A DNA stretch of 64,000 nt, taken from the NCBI GenBank assembly GCA_002943765.1, contig PQWQ01000008.1, positions 248,001 to 312,000 of the forward strand, written 5' to 3'. The stretch's first letter is position 1; the number at the start of each line of letters is the position of its first letter. Under the pieces are notes generated by a model. The model was not told the DNA's origin. It saw only the letters and a list, made by a program, of their open reading frames with translations, and did no database searches. Source of the DNA: Psoroptes ovis (Eukaryota; Arthropoda; Arachnida; Sarcoptiformes; Psoroptidae). Positions 21,324 through 33,157 of the stretch are shown here, piece after piece. The position numbers were made by a program, and so were the translations under genes.

Positions 21324-22429
21324 TACTTTAATCACTTCTTATGTATTCACTATATTCGGCTGAATACATTGAATACCATATACTCAAGACTATAGAATAC
21401 AGAATATTCTTGGAAAGAATTGACTGGAAAATAATAAAATAATGATCAATGTTTGTTATTAAGTGGATCAATGATTATGATAATCAATAATCAATCAATA
21501 ATAATCAATTGATAATGATCGACACGATTCTCAATTGACAAATTGTAAATTGTGTTAAATTGTCTTGAGTTGTTAAATTGTATCATTTGCATATATCGAT
21601 ATTGTTTTTCTGAATAATGTAAATGTATCAAAAATGAATGTAAATGTATTTAAATCATTTATATAAAATCATTTGTTTTATTTTGTTTCAAATCAAATTT
21701 GTGTCGAAATAATAATAATAATAATAATTGATTGAATTTGATACAATACACTCCCAAAAAAATAAGAGAAAAATTTGAAAATGAAATTCATGAATTCGAA
21801 TTTGAATTTGAAATTTTTTGGAATAATCGGATATTCAAGATTTGAACATTTGAACAATCAATATTCATTTTAATTCAAATCAAAATTCCATTTGAATTCA
21901 ATTCTTATTCAAATTGAATTTGATTGTATCTTATTGATTCAAATTCAAATTCAATTTGAATAAGAATTGAATTTGAAATTGAATTCAACCGGATAATAAT
22001 TTGAAAATTTCAATGAGAAAATCAATAAGAAATCAATGGCCATTGAATTGCATTTCAATTGTCTTAAAGAATCATTGAATTATTCGGGAAATCATTGAAA
22101 TTTTTTTATACAAGGGGATATTTCAGACAATCCAATCGGAGGAAATACATTGGATCAATAAAAACAATGAAATTACACAATGGGAAGTCCAATGGAAATC
22201 TGCCATAGAGCCAATCATTGGCCAAAATCATCTTCAGTGGATTTTCATATATCCACGTACAAAATGGCAGAAATTCAATTCTATAGGCTTTGGACCCATA
22301 GAAAAAGGGTCTTAAAATGTGAAAATAGGGGCCGTCGAAAATGCAATAAAATTGGAAAGTTTCGGGAATTTTATCTCTGCGAAAAAATTTTATTATATCA
22401 CTGATAATAATGAAAATAATAATAAAAAA

Positions 22430-22507
22430 ATGTTGTCCGAAAAGTTTTTGAAGATTTTTACGTGTAAATCTATAATAAAATAATTGAAAACTTTTCGGAC
22501 AACTCAA
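22430..22507. mobile_element. Divergent hairpin MITE
   Basis: TTGTCCGAAAAGTTTTTGAA pairs with AATTGAAAACTTTTCGGACA. The core (TTTACGTGTAAATC) matches no named type. Confidence 0.75.
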
Positions 22508-22670
22508 TGATAATAATTTTGGTTTAACAACCAAAATGAATTAGACCAAAAGCTATTGTCTTTAGTTTTTTTTTTTGCCAGACAATGATATAATAAAATG
22601 AATAAAAACATTTTATCATCATTCGACCGAAATTTTTTTACAATCTTTGGTGGGCGATGAATATTTGAAT

Positions 22671-22754
22671 TTAAGGGGCTGCCCGAAAAAGTTCTGTCGG
22701 GTAAATCAATAGATTTTCAGTGCAAAAATCAGACAAAACTTTTTGGACAGCCTG
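22671..22754. mobile_element. Divergent hairpin MITE
   Basis: GGGGCTGCCCGAAAAAGTTC faces AAACTTTTTGGACAGCCTGA. The core CAATAGATTTTCAGTG hints at type C. Confidence 0.65.
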
Positions 22755-22820
22755 AGTCAAATATCTTAAATTAGATTTTTCTCAGATTTATGATATACTG
22801 AAGAATATATTTAAATATAT

Positions 22821-22902
22821 TAGATTGTCCGATAAGTTTTTGCCGATTTTCTGATAATTACGCCTACTATATAATTGGCAAAAACTTTTCGGACAACCTC
22901 AA
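22821..22902 (-). mobile_element. Hairpin mariner-type MITE, type B
   Basis: TA on the left. The core is in reverse orientation and worn (CGCCTACTATATAATTGG). The right end is GACAACCTCAA. Confidence 0.85.
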
Positions 22903-23554
22903 ATATGAATGAATGAATACGAATTTCAAATAATAATAATAATAAATTCAAATCAAATCAAATTAAATGATAATAAAAATTCTTTCAAGTAGAAATTATT
23001 TCACATTTTCAAATTTTCAAAATTTTCAATCGAAATAATGATTCTCATTGAGAATCATTGGGCAATAAAACTTTTCACGGAAAACTTTTTTTAAGAAAAT
23101 AAAAATTCTCAGAGCAAAAAAAAAATTCCTAAGGTTTTTAGGGCCCTTTTAGGATTCTTTGGGGTCCTTGGAAAATCCTGGGGAAATTTCCCTGGGAAAT
23201 TTTACGGGAAGAGAAAATTTTCCCGTAAAAATTTTCTCCGACCAAAGAATTTCATTTGACTCAGATTCCTAGCTCATTGAAATATCAAGAATTTAAATCG
23301 AAAGTAAAGGTCCATAGACCCTACAGAACTCATGTTCAAAATTCCACTGGTTCAAATCCACTGGCCAAGCCACTGGTCATACTTTACCATTGACACTAGG
23401 AACACTGGTAAATTGGTCTATCAGAACTATAACCCGGAACAGTTTCAACCAACCATGTCCATCGAAACTTTCCAAAAACGACATTTTTGATTTTGGAAAA
23501 GTTTCCAGAAATGCAATTATTAGTATTACGATTATATGAATGAACACATGAACT

Positions 23555-23724
23555 CAGTGGTTCTCAACCTTTAATTTGAACGGGTCACCAAATTTCAAAA
23601 ATTTCTGAAATTTGAAAATTTGGCAGGAGAAAAAGTAAAGGGTAAAGTAAAGGGTTAGATGACATTTTCCGAAATTTGCTGGCGCAAATGTGCCTAAAAG
23701 GCACACTTTGGTTGAGAACCACTG
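23555..23724. mobile_element. hAT-like MITE, longest copy
   Basis: The inverted ends are CAGTGGTTCTCAACCTTT and TTTGGTTGAGAACCACTG, 170 bp apart. These are the classic hAT (Charlie-type) ends. I could not find a matching 8-bp target duplication. Confidence 0.75.
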
Positions 23725-23927
23725 TGCACACAATGATAATGATAATTACACTTACAAAACACTGACAAATGAAAATGACAAATCTTGAAACCATCTAATT
23801 AATGAAAATTTTAATTATAATTTATTATTGAACTAATAATTAGTCAGTTTTTGCTTTATTGTTATTCATTCATTATTAGTGAAATGAATTCACGAACAAT
23901 GAGATATACAAAATGAAGCGTATGCAT

Positions 23928-24016
23928 CAGTGATTCTCAACCTTTTTTTTTCTTGGTTGGGGCACAAAATTTAGAATTTCTGAAATTTTGCTGTGCACAG
24001 TGGTTGAGAATCACTG
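23928..24016. mobile_element. hAT-like MITE
   Basis: CAGTGATTCTCAACCTTTTT and GTGGTTGAGAATCACTG, with TTGGGGCACAAA inside. It is 89 bp long. Confidence 0.75.
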
Positions 24017-24306
24017 GGCACATACACATAGCTAATTCATGGTTAATGATGAATCGTGTCAATGGTCTCTGTGTCATACATGAAATCATTCAAATCAAAT
24101 TATCATTTTCAAAACGCGTACATGGATGATCATCAATATCGTTGATAATTATAATTAGATGATAATAATCATAATGATTTACTGGTCAAAGAAAACATTT
24201 TGACCAATGAACTTTGAATCAAATCCATTCAAACCCTTGAATAACAGTGATTATCCAATGATGTGTCCATGTGTTCCATGGACATGGTCCAGTGTATCAA
24301 ATACCA

Positions 24307-24385
24307 TTAGGTTGTCCCATAAGTTCTTGCCGTTTTCTAAATTTTTTTCATTCAAAAAACGGCAAGAAATTATGCGACAACCTAA
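24307..24385 (-). mobile_element. Hairpin mariner-type MITE, type A
   Basis: Arms CCCATAAGTTCTTGCCG and GGCAAGAAATTATGCGACAA (two changes). The left flank is CA, the right TA. Confidence 0.9.
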
Positions 24386-25159
24386 TAATTACTGGTCAGA
24401 TGCTGGCCAAATACACACATTTCGCAACACAAGTCATTGGTTAGTCACTGGCCACTGGCCACAGGTCAGTGAATTTTTGTTTGATCATTTAGTCAACAAC
24501 AATCAGTCAAAAGCAATGATTTTCAATCATCACCGACCAGTATGAATTATGACTTAATTTAGCCAATAATTCTCATGACAATTACCATTCGAAATAATGA
24601 GAAAATTTCCAGGGAAACTAATCAAAAAAAAAAAAATTTGAAAATTTTTTAATTTTCTGGAAACTTTCTCTGGAAATTCATTGGAACATTAAGTCGCCTG
24701 GAAAACGCCCTTTTTTTGAATATTTCAAATTCAAATGCCCCTGTGGTGTATACGCCTGTCTGTCAACTAACGACAATCATCCGAACAATATGAGCCCCTT
24801 ACCTTTTCGGGCTTTGGTCTCAATGGTCAAACGGGTAATTACCACAGTTGATAATGTTTTAATTTTTCAGAATTTAAGGAGGGTGGGTGAGGAGGAGGCG
24901 GACAAATGAGGTAATTTTACGGGGAAGAAAAAAATTCCTCGGAAAAATTCCTGGAAAATTTTCGGGAATATGAAATTTATGAATGGCGGGGAATCCCCGA
25001 ATATTTTTTCGGGGAAAAAAATTCCGGGAATTTTCCCAGAAATTTTTTTCCCCGAAACTTTCCCTTAATAGAATTCGGTACTTGTGAATCAGTGCTGTCA
25101 ATTTTGTCAATTTTTGGTGGTGGTGAATCACAATGTCTAATGACAAATTGATTCATACA

Positions 25160-25241
25160 TTTGGTTGTCCCATAAGTTCTTGCCGTTTTTTCAATTCATT
25201 TTTCCATTCAAAAAACGGCAAGAACTTATGGGACAACCTAA
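25160..25241 (-). mobile_element. Hairpin mariner-type MITE, type A, with duplicated flank
   Basis: Perfect CCCATAAGTTCTTGCCG arms. Unusually, the 13-mer TTGATTCATACAT lies just left (25148-25160) and again just right (25246-25258). Confidence 0.9.
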
Positions 25242-25417
25242 TACATTGATTCATACATTGACACGGAAAATTGATTTTCAACAGAAACCAACGAAAAGGT
25301 ACACAAGAAAATATGCACTCAGAGAGAAACTTTCCAGTAAATCATTTTGAATAATTTCCAGTGGTGGTACATCATTTGTGGATTTTTTTTTCGAAATGAA
25401 ACATTTCGATTATAACA

Positions 25418-25480
25418 CAGTGATTCTCAACGACTGTACCGCAGCACTTTTGTGTTGGCAGAAAAAGTTGAGAACCACTG
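25418..25480. mobile_element. hAT-like MITE, short copy
   Basis: CAGTGATTCTCAACGACTG and AAGTTGAGAACCACTG. It is only 63 bp, with GCAGCACTTTTG between. Confidence 0.7.
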
Positions 25481-25639
25481 TTTTGATGGTGAACAAGTGA
25501 GAGCCCATTGCCTTGTCAATGTGTTCGTTGCTCTTCGCAAAGCTTCAAACCCTTCAAGGCTTGAAACATCATCATGTTAATTATGTCAATTAGACATTTA
25601 CAACATTTATGCACCCTTTGTGGCAGCACCCGAAAGGGG

Positions 25640-25825
25640 TAAGTGTAAGGGTAAGTAAGAGTAAGAGTGCTTGATGATGACAGATGGAGAGAGAGAGAGA
25701 GAGAGAGGAGGATGAGAGAGGGGGAGGAAGAGTAAGAGGAAGACGGAGAGTGAAGAGGAGGAGGAAGATTAAGGGGAAGAGTACGAGTAAGAGGAAGAGG
25801 AGGAGGAGGAGGAAGAGGGGGGCGA
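25640..25825 (+). repeat. Polypurine (GA/GGA) tract
   Basis: GAGAGAGAGA and GAGGAGGAAGA units, with only scattered pyrimidines, over about 180 bp. It could form a triplex. It encodes a Leu/Ser-rich frame on the minus strand that is a by-product of the repeat. Confidence 0.9.
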
Positions 25826-26180
25826 AAAAAAATTCATAAATGTCGTAAAACATTTTTTTTTTGTACTTCATTTATGGATGACACATTTTTTTTTTTTTTT
25901 TGAAATTATTGAATTATTCAGAATTGTTATTATTATGTAATAATAATTCCATTAATGTCATCATTATTTATTGAAATAGTAACGTCGTTTGTGAATGATG
26001 ATTTTTGTTGCATTTTCCCGAAAATACCCAACAAACAAAAATATCGAGAACCATAAGGATCAACACCATCAACAGCAGCACCAGTGGTGACAACGACCAA
26101 ATCATTCATTGAATTATTCATCGAATCGAATTGCTACTGGCTGCCGGAGGGGACCGAGAGCCCAGGGAAACCGAGGACCC

Positions 26181-26290
26181 AGGTCCATAAAGGACCGTGG
26201 TATACACAGAGACACGGCAGACCAAAGGCTTTGGCCACATAGAGCCGTGGTATACGCAGAGACTCGGCAGACCAAGGACCCAAGGGCCAT
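26181..26290 (+). repeat. Two-copy tandem repeat, 50-bp period
   Basis: CCGTGGTATACACAGAGACA and CCGTGGTATACGCAGAGACT begin 50 bp apart (26195 and 26245); each is followed by CGGCAGACCAA. It is GC-rich against its surroundings. Confidence 0.85.
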
Positions 26291-26542
26291 AAGATTTATC
26301 AAATATTAAACTCATCAAAAAACTATCTATCGAAAGCAATGTGAATGAATGAAGGAAGACAGGACAGAATTTTCGATTTTACGAGAAAAAATTTCTCGGG
26401 AAAAATTTCCCAGGGAAAATTCCCCGAAAAATTTCCCGGAGAAATTCATAAAATATGTACCACATCATCATCATTATTATCATTTTTCGATCTGATAATA
26501 ATAATAAAAGATATTTTGTTACCATTTTATTTTTACCATGTA

Positions 26543-26625
26543 TTTAGGTTGTCCGAAAAGTTCATTCGGCTTAATCCGATAGAGTTGCTGCAAGCAAAAT
26601 TGGTCAAAACTTTTCGGACAACCTA
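26543..26625 (+). mobile_element. Hairpin mariner-type MITE, type C
   Basis: TA flanks. The core is CGGCTTAATCCGATAGAGTT. Confidence 0.9.
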
Positions 26626-26820
26626 TAATATATGATTCGTTATTGTTGTCATTATTCTATGAAATAATCAATGAATATGAATAATTTATTCGGAAATTTT
26701 TGTCGTTTGCGAGTAATAATTCAAACCACAACAGACCAAATTTCTCGTCAATTTTCTCATTGTTGTCATTCGTTTGGTTGATTTACGGGAATATTTTTCT
26801 GTCAATTTTTTATTTATTTA

Positions 26821-26903
26821 TTTAGATTGTCCGAAAAGTTTCGGCCGACTACATCCGTATAAAAATCATTGGAAAATCGGCAAAAACTTAACGGACAACC
26901 TAA
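26821..26903 (+). mobile_element. Hairpin mariner-type MITE, type B
   Basis: TA flanks. The core is CTACATCCGTATAAAAATCA. The left end is TTTAGATTGTCC. Confidence 0.87.
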
Positions 26904-29280
26904 TATATTTATGATTAGTCTCGTCAATTACGTAATAACGGAGTCTTGGATATGCGTCGAAATATGTCTTCGACATCTCAGTTCTCTCTCTGGGTCTAAC
27001 GCTGCTGGTGGGGTTGCTCTCATTTTGCTGTACCCCCCGTTCTCGTAAATGTTTCTGGAAACAAAGTTGGGAAAGTTCCTGGGGAATTTCTGGGAATTTT
27101 TTCAGCAAAAAAATTTCCAAGAAATTTTCTCGGAATTTTTTTTTCTTCGAAAAATTCTCATCTTAACCCTTTGAAACCCTTGGTTATTACGAGTAATTTA
27201 AGAGGTTCATCATGAGGCTGATGATGAGTCTTAATAACCTTGTGGTTTATGATTTCAACGATTTGTTTTTATGGAAAAAATTTCTCAGAAATTTTCCCGG
27301 AAAAATCATCAAATCAATGTGATGAACCAGAAACTTTCTCGGTTAACCGTTGAGATAGCGGATCCCAAGCTATCAGCATTAAATATAGAAATGGGTCCCG
27401 CACTACTAGGAACCGATATTGTAGCAATTTTTATCAGTGAACATGCAGTTCTATGTACCGCTAGCCTCGGTACGGTAATACGGTTTTGCCACTACCACAA
27501 AAAATTTCCACAGAAAAAAGTTCAGAGAACAACTAGAATCAAGAGAGATAAGCAAATGTAAACAAACAATTCATCATTTGTTCGATTTCGCCAAAATTTG
27601 TTGTGGTAGTGGCATTGTTATAAGGCAGAAAAAATTTTAGGCAAAATTTTCTACAGAAAAACCTTCACTCAAACATGAACCACTACTTGTTTGACCGGTT
27701 TTTTTTTGAAATTTTTCTGTCGAAACATTTTCTGCTGATAGCGGCAAATTTAAAAACGAAGAAAGAACGAAATTCTTTGATTCAGTGTAAGAATCTGCGA
27801 ATTCGATTTTGGAGCAGAATCAAAGACTGTCGATAGCCTCACGGGATTTTCAAAATTTTTTAGAATCGAAATTTTGCTAATTCAGTGATATTCTGGTGTT
27901 TGAAAGTGGCAATTTTATCAGTGAAATTCGCAGTGAAATCTTTGAGTGAAATTCCAGTGAAATTTTTCAACAAAATTCTTTAAATCATTTGTGCACGTGT
28001 TCACTATGTGTGTGTTCAATTCAATACGTGTTTTCGTCATTTTTTTAATGGAACACGTGTTTATTAATTGATTCAAGTGATTCTGTCATTCTTTTTGATT
28101 AATTCAAGTGACTTCGGAGCGTTTTGTGTTTGTGGGTGTGTGTAGGTGCATCTTTATGTGGGTGTAGGTGTGTCAGCACGTCCAGAATCGGCAGAATTTT
28201 GAGAATCTCAAAAATTTCAATTTTCATTTAAAAATTTCAGTCGTGAACCTTTGAAGTGAATTTTCTCCGAGAAAATATTTCCCAGTAAAAGTTTTCACTG
28301 AGCTAAAATTGAAAATTGTTTGAATTAATTTTCGAAAAAGTTGTTTGCCCCTGCAAATCATTATTCACAGGTTATTATTATGTTCTGAGTGTTTTTTGTT
28401 GAAAATTTCATTTCAATTCAATTTTCAGATTCTTCATTAAGGAAAATTTAATTTTAAATTAATTAAAATTTAGTTAATTAAAATTTTTTTTTTTTCAATT
28501 TGAAATTGATTTCTCAAACAACAAAACGAAACAAAAACGACACAACGACAAACATCATCACCATCACCAACAACAGCATCAGCCACAGCAACAACAGCGA
28601 CAATATTTTAACAACCCATTCACCCAACAAAAACAAAGAGCTGGTTTGTACAGGTCTGTACCTTCTATTTTAAGCTTGAAAATTTTGGAAAAATTTTAAA
28701 ATTTCATTCAATTTTCACAAATTCTCTGTGTATGATCAAATTGCAGACTTTTTGTCAGAGAAAATTTACAAAAAAAAAAAATCCACAAAATACGTACACA
28801 CGTATAGAATTACAATGAATTATGTTCATACATTCATTCATTCATTTTGTTTTGTTTGTTTTTGTTTTGTCAAACGAAATTTTACAAGAAATTTGATCAA
28901 ATAAAAATTCGATCAAATTATTTTCAAAGAATTTCATCGATTCTGTAAAGAATTCAATTTTTTTTTGTGAATTTTTGGGAAAATTTCCCGTTAATTCCCG
29001 GGAAAATTCCCGAGAAAATTTTCGGAAAATTAAAATTTTAGGGAAATTAAAATACCTGGAAAAAATTAATTTCGATTCAAATTTCAAAGGAGCAAAAAAG
29101 GTGTATCATTTTCAATCATTCCAAGAGGTTTATACCTTTATATCATAGGTATATAAAGGTGTATAATATGAGGTATATGAATGCATTTGTGTGTGTTTCG
29201 GTATCGATTTTCATTGTCCCTGGCTTTCATTGGCCCTGGCTTCGTCACAGTGATCAATTTACACATTTTATTACATTTTA
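26904..29280. other. Gene-free stretch
   Basis: It holds a 130-bp inverted-repeat piece (27480-27620), GT-rich sequence at 27990-28180, a His/Gln-codon-rich patch (28544-28650) and a GGGAAATTTCCC cluster at 28972-29040. None is a firm gene. Confidence 0.5.
27480..27622. repeat. Inverted repeat of unknown family
   Basis: TGCCACTACCACAA (27487-27500) and its exact reverse complement (27601-27614) lie 100 bp apart, with looser pairing outside. It is probably a worn MITE. Confidence 0.5.
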
Positions 29281-29362
29281 TTGGGTTGTCCCATAAGTTC
29301 TTGCCGTTTTTTCAATTATTTTTTCATTCAAAAAACGGAAAGAACTTATGGGACAACCCTAA
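29281..29362 (-). mobile_element. Hairpin mariner-type MITE, type A
   Basis: TA on the left. The ends are TTGGGTTGTCCC and GGGACAACCCTAA. Confidence 0.92.
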
Positions 29363-30382
29363 TTCATTCAAAGTAAATATTAAAGCTTACTGCCTTTGAA
29401 AAGGGCTGTCAACAGGGTTCGTACCTTCGATTCAAACAGCTACCTGGGTCTGAATAGCTCACCTTGATCAAAAAGGGTTTCAAAGGTGGGGTTTTTTCAT
29501 CCACCACGAAATTGGGAAAATTCCCGAAATAATTCCTCGAAGAAAATCTTCCCGTAAATCATTGAACCATTTGAAACCGATTATTATTATTGAAGAATAT
29601 TAAAAAACTTTGAAATTTCTTGAAAATTCTTAAATATTCGAAATTATTTTCTTAAAAATTCCGGTAAATTTTCTTTGATTGAATGAAGAAAATTTCCAGG
29701 AATTATAAAAAAACTAAGTAACCCCCCCTTTTTGGGGCAAAAAGGCCTGGGTACGAGCTTGTGTGTGTGAGGAGAAATTATCAAAAGAAAACTCAAAGCA
29801 AACAGGGGGGAAATTTCCCCGGAAAATCAAAGGGAAAGTTCCCAGGGAAAACTCGGGGGAAACTAAAGGAGAAGTAAGAGAAAATTACGGGAAAATTTCC
29901 CAGAAATTCTTTGCAGAATATTCTTACAACATTGAAGTACATTGAATTTCAATTAAATGTCAGAATCTAAGAATTTCAATCAAAGAACAAAAGACAGAAC
30001 AAAACAATCAGAAACTTTTTCTGCTCAAAGAGAAACTTTCCCGGAGAAACTTTCTCTGGGAAATTTCCCAGAGAAACTTCCCGGGAATTCTGTGAAGAAA
30101 AAAGTTTCACACAGAGTTTCTTGGAGTTTCACAGAGAAAATTTCCAGAAACTTTCTGGAAATTTTCTTATGAGTAAGTTCTCTTAGTCTTTGACAATTCT
30201 TCTTCGAAGATGAATTCGAAATTGATAAGAAAAAATTTCCGAAAATGAATAAAATGTTTCCGAAACTATTCCCATTGACTAAGTGTCTTTGTACGAATGA
30301 AACGATGGGAAAACACACACTGTTGGAAATAAACTTTTTTTTACGGGAAACTTTCTCCTTACAATTCTTTACCCTTAGAATA

Positions 30383-30465
30383 TTCAGGGTCGTCCGAAAA
30401 GTTCTGGCCAATTTCACCATTAAGCTTTCATTGAAACTACCGACAGAACTTTTCGGACAACCCAA
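30383..30465. mobile_element. Divergent hairpin MITE
   Basis: The arms are GGGTCGTCCGAAAAGTTCTG and AGAACTTTTCGGACAACCC. The core is TTTCACCATTAAGCTTTC. Confidence 0.75.
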
Positions 30466-31602
30466 TGCATTCGTAAAAAACTTGAATTAATCAAAAATAT
30501 TTTTCTTTGATTTCTGTCAAAAAAAAAAAATGTCAAAATCTGAAATTATGAAATATGAGAAATGAAAAAATCAATCGAAATGTAAAAGTTTTTTGATTTC
30601 GGAATTGGTGGCCGTTGACACCAATCGTCACCATTCACTCATCACCATTCACTCATTACCATTGATTCGACTGATGGCGGACGCCAATCGGGCCTTACAC
30701 ATTGAATTCTAGAGTCTTAGAATTCGAAATGAATCAAAATGATTCGAAATGAATCGAAATGAATGAATGACGCGAAAAATGACATTTTTGACAAGATTTC
30801 AAGAAATTTTTTGAGAAGTTTTTGAGAAGTTTCTGTGACAGGAAAAATTGGGGAGGGTGGGGAGAGACCAGGGGGCAATGAGAAAAGTTCCCGAAATTAA
30901 TTTTTATTTGGGAAAAATTCCGGGGAAATTTCCCACCATTTAAATTCTCAATGCTGGGAAAGGGCCCAAGCATGGCCGGAACACCATTGACCCCCTTGAG
31001 CCATCGATGGTCGTCCACTAATTACATCTCAATCTGACAACCAATATATGATTATCACATCAAATGCATTGAATTAATTCAATAAATTTAATTCGATTCG
31101 AAATTAATCAATGATTAATTATTACAAGTGACCAGAATCGAACAGAATTTTGACAACGATTCTTCACACATTTTGACACATATGGACATTCTGTTAGGGC
31201 CATGGCCTATGAATATCAACTTGGCTAAACACGCCATTCCAATTTAATGGAATTTAGATTAATTTTTTTTGTTCGGGCTTCGAAAATATCCTTCAGGGAT
31301 AGCAGTAATGTTGTTTTGGTGATAATCTCGGCCAAATTATTACTGCCGAAATAATAATTCCCGAAAAATATTTCTCGGAAATATTCCCGAAAATATTTTG
31401 ATGACAAGTTGACAGTTTCAAAGAATAGATTCTTTTGCCAAAAATAATGAATGAATTAACACTGAAGAAGAATTTCTGGAAACTTTCTCTCTGACACTTT
31501 GATACAGTGTGATGGTACGTCATTTGTGGATTTTTTTTCTGTATCAGTGAATTGTACGGGCATAATTGGACATAGCAAAGGACCCTGGAAGGTCCGAGAA
31601 GA

Positions 31603-31634
31603 GGCCAAGTATTAGGCCAAGTATTAGGTCAAGT
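31603..31634 (+). repeat. 12-bp tandem repeat
   Basis: GGCCAAGTATTA twice, then GGTCAAGT. Confidence 0.7.
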
Positions 31635-31843
31635 GGGCCATGAAGAGTTGGCCAGTGAGTTTTGAGTTGAATTTTTCAGGCCAAATTGGTCTAAAAATGG
31701 CCACGAATTTATGAATGGCCCACAACTTTGGGCCCATTATTCACCATTTCATTATTGGTCCCATTCATAAATTTTGTCATTTGTTTTTACTGGTCACTGG
31801 AATTCCGTACTTGAATATTATGGTCCCATTCATTTGATATCTA

Positions 31844-31926
31844 TTAGGTTGTCCGATAAGTTCTTGCCGGTTATATCGTAGAAAATAATCGTAAAAAAAT
31901 CGGCCAGAACTTATGGGACAACCCTA
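31844..31926 (+). mobile_element. Hairpin MITE, type B core with unlike arms
   Basis: The left arm is CCGATAAGTTCTTG and the right arm CTTATGGGACAACCC. The core is TTATATCGTAGAAAATAATC. Confidence 0.88.
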
Positions 31927-32740
31927 TTATTTGATAAGATTAATTTAGCTCGAAATTAAAATGAATTCTTTCTCTCACTGAATGAGTGTCACGAATTTTC
32001 GAATTTTCGAAAATTCCAAGTGTAAATGAATAAACAGAATATTCGAATGTTTAAATGAAGAATTCATTCTTGTCACTGTTCATATATAAAGTTACATAAT
32101 TGGAATGAATTTCTGCAAATTTTCTTCTGGGGTGAATTAAATAAATAAATAAATAAATTTCAATTAATTCAATAGCCTGTTAATTATTTGTTTGTTTGCT
32201 GTTATTAAATCATTATTATTATTTCGTAGGGAATTAGGGTTTCAGGAGAGAAAGTTTCTCGGAAAATTTTTTTCCCGGGAAATTTTCCGAGAAAAATTCC
32301 CGAGAATTTCCTCGGAATTTTCTCGTTCAAATAACCCGAAAAGTCAACGATTTGTATATAACTCTATAACCCTTTGACAACCCTTATCATCTTTGACAGA
32401 TCTGATCGTCTTTGACAGCGCATTTGATCACATTTGATCAAGACAAGACAATTCAGTTCAGTTCTGATTCAAGATGCAGAATTTGGATTCGGGGGGGGGG
32501 CAAGAAAGTTCCCGGAATTACCGGGAAATTTTCCAGGAATCGACAAAAACATTAATAAATCAATTCTCCGCTCATTTTTTCCCGGAAAATTTCCATAAAT
32601 GTCTTATAGATATATGAGTAATATTTACTCAGTGAATAAGTCATTGAATACTTGAAAAATAATCGAAAAAAATACAATAAATGTACGTATATGTAAATAC
32701 ATAGACACACCCATATGCATTTTATTCAATCATTTATTTA

Positions 32741-32820
32741 TTAGGTTGTTCGATAAGTTTTGGCGGATTTTATTGTAGAGAATCATAAGAAAATTGGCAA
32801 GAACTTTTCGGACAACCAAA
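32741..32820 (+). mobile_element. Hairpin mariner-type MITE, type B
   Basis: TA flanks at 32739-32740 and 32821-32822. The left end is TTAGGTTGTTCGATAAG and the right GGACAACCAAA. Confidence 0.9.
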
Positions 32821-33077
32821 TATTTATTTGTTATCACAGAAACACAAATAAGAATAAATATTCATCGATGGATAGTAGATGTTGTTTTATTCAAAGCAAA
32901 GTAAACAGTTTTCATGAAACACTTGCACGCTCACAGACACACCCCCTTTCAAAGTTTCGATTGTTTTTTTTTGGCGATATTTTTGCCTCCTCCTCCCCCT
33001 CCACCTCCACCCCCACACACACATTGAATTCTTCAATTCTTGGATTTATTCGACTGAATTTGACTTGAAATGAATTA

Positions 33078-33157
33078 TTAGGTTGTCCCATAAGTTCTTG
33101 CCGTTTTTTAAATCTTTTTATATTCGAAAAACGGCAAGAACTTATGGGACAACCAAA
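33078..33157 (-). mobile_element. Hairpin mariner-type MITE, type A
   Basis: TA flanks. The right end is GGGACAACCAAA. Confidence 0.92.

Larger units (their letters stand above)
22903..24306. other. Gene-free stretch
   Basis: It holds a GGGAAATTTCCC cluster with a TTTTACGGGAA...TTTTCCCGTAAAA hairpin (23190-23230), a CACTGG-rich piece at 23340-23410 with repeated CCACTGG units, and two hAT-like elements. Confidence 0.5.
24386..26542. other. Gene-free stretch
   Basis: It contains GGAAATTTTCC-like clusters at 24890-25075 and 26385-26450, a polypurine tract, a 50-bp tandem repeat, one hAT-like and one mariner-type element. A short cysteine-poor open frame at 24886-25146 on the minus strand is built from the GGAAAT clusters and is not taken as a gene. 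Confidence 0.5.
29363..31843. other. Gene-free stretch
   Basis: Rich in GGGAAA/TTTCCC clusters (29800-29905, 30025-30165 and 31355-31400). It also has CACCATTCACTCAT in tandem (30629-30660) and a GGCCAAGTATTA repeat (31603-31634). No gene is recognised. Confidence 0.5.

Noticed and set aside
23340..23360. tRNA-like GGTTCAAATCC
   Set aside because: No matching A box or acceptor stem can be folded around it; it lies in CCACTGG repeats.
25590..25871. Leu/Ser-rich 93-codon minus-strand frame
   Set aside because: It is the translation of the polypurine tract.
30025..30465. 146-codon minus-strand frame
   Set aside because: It runs through a divergent hairpin element and a GGGAAATTTCCC cluster, so it is an accident of repeats.
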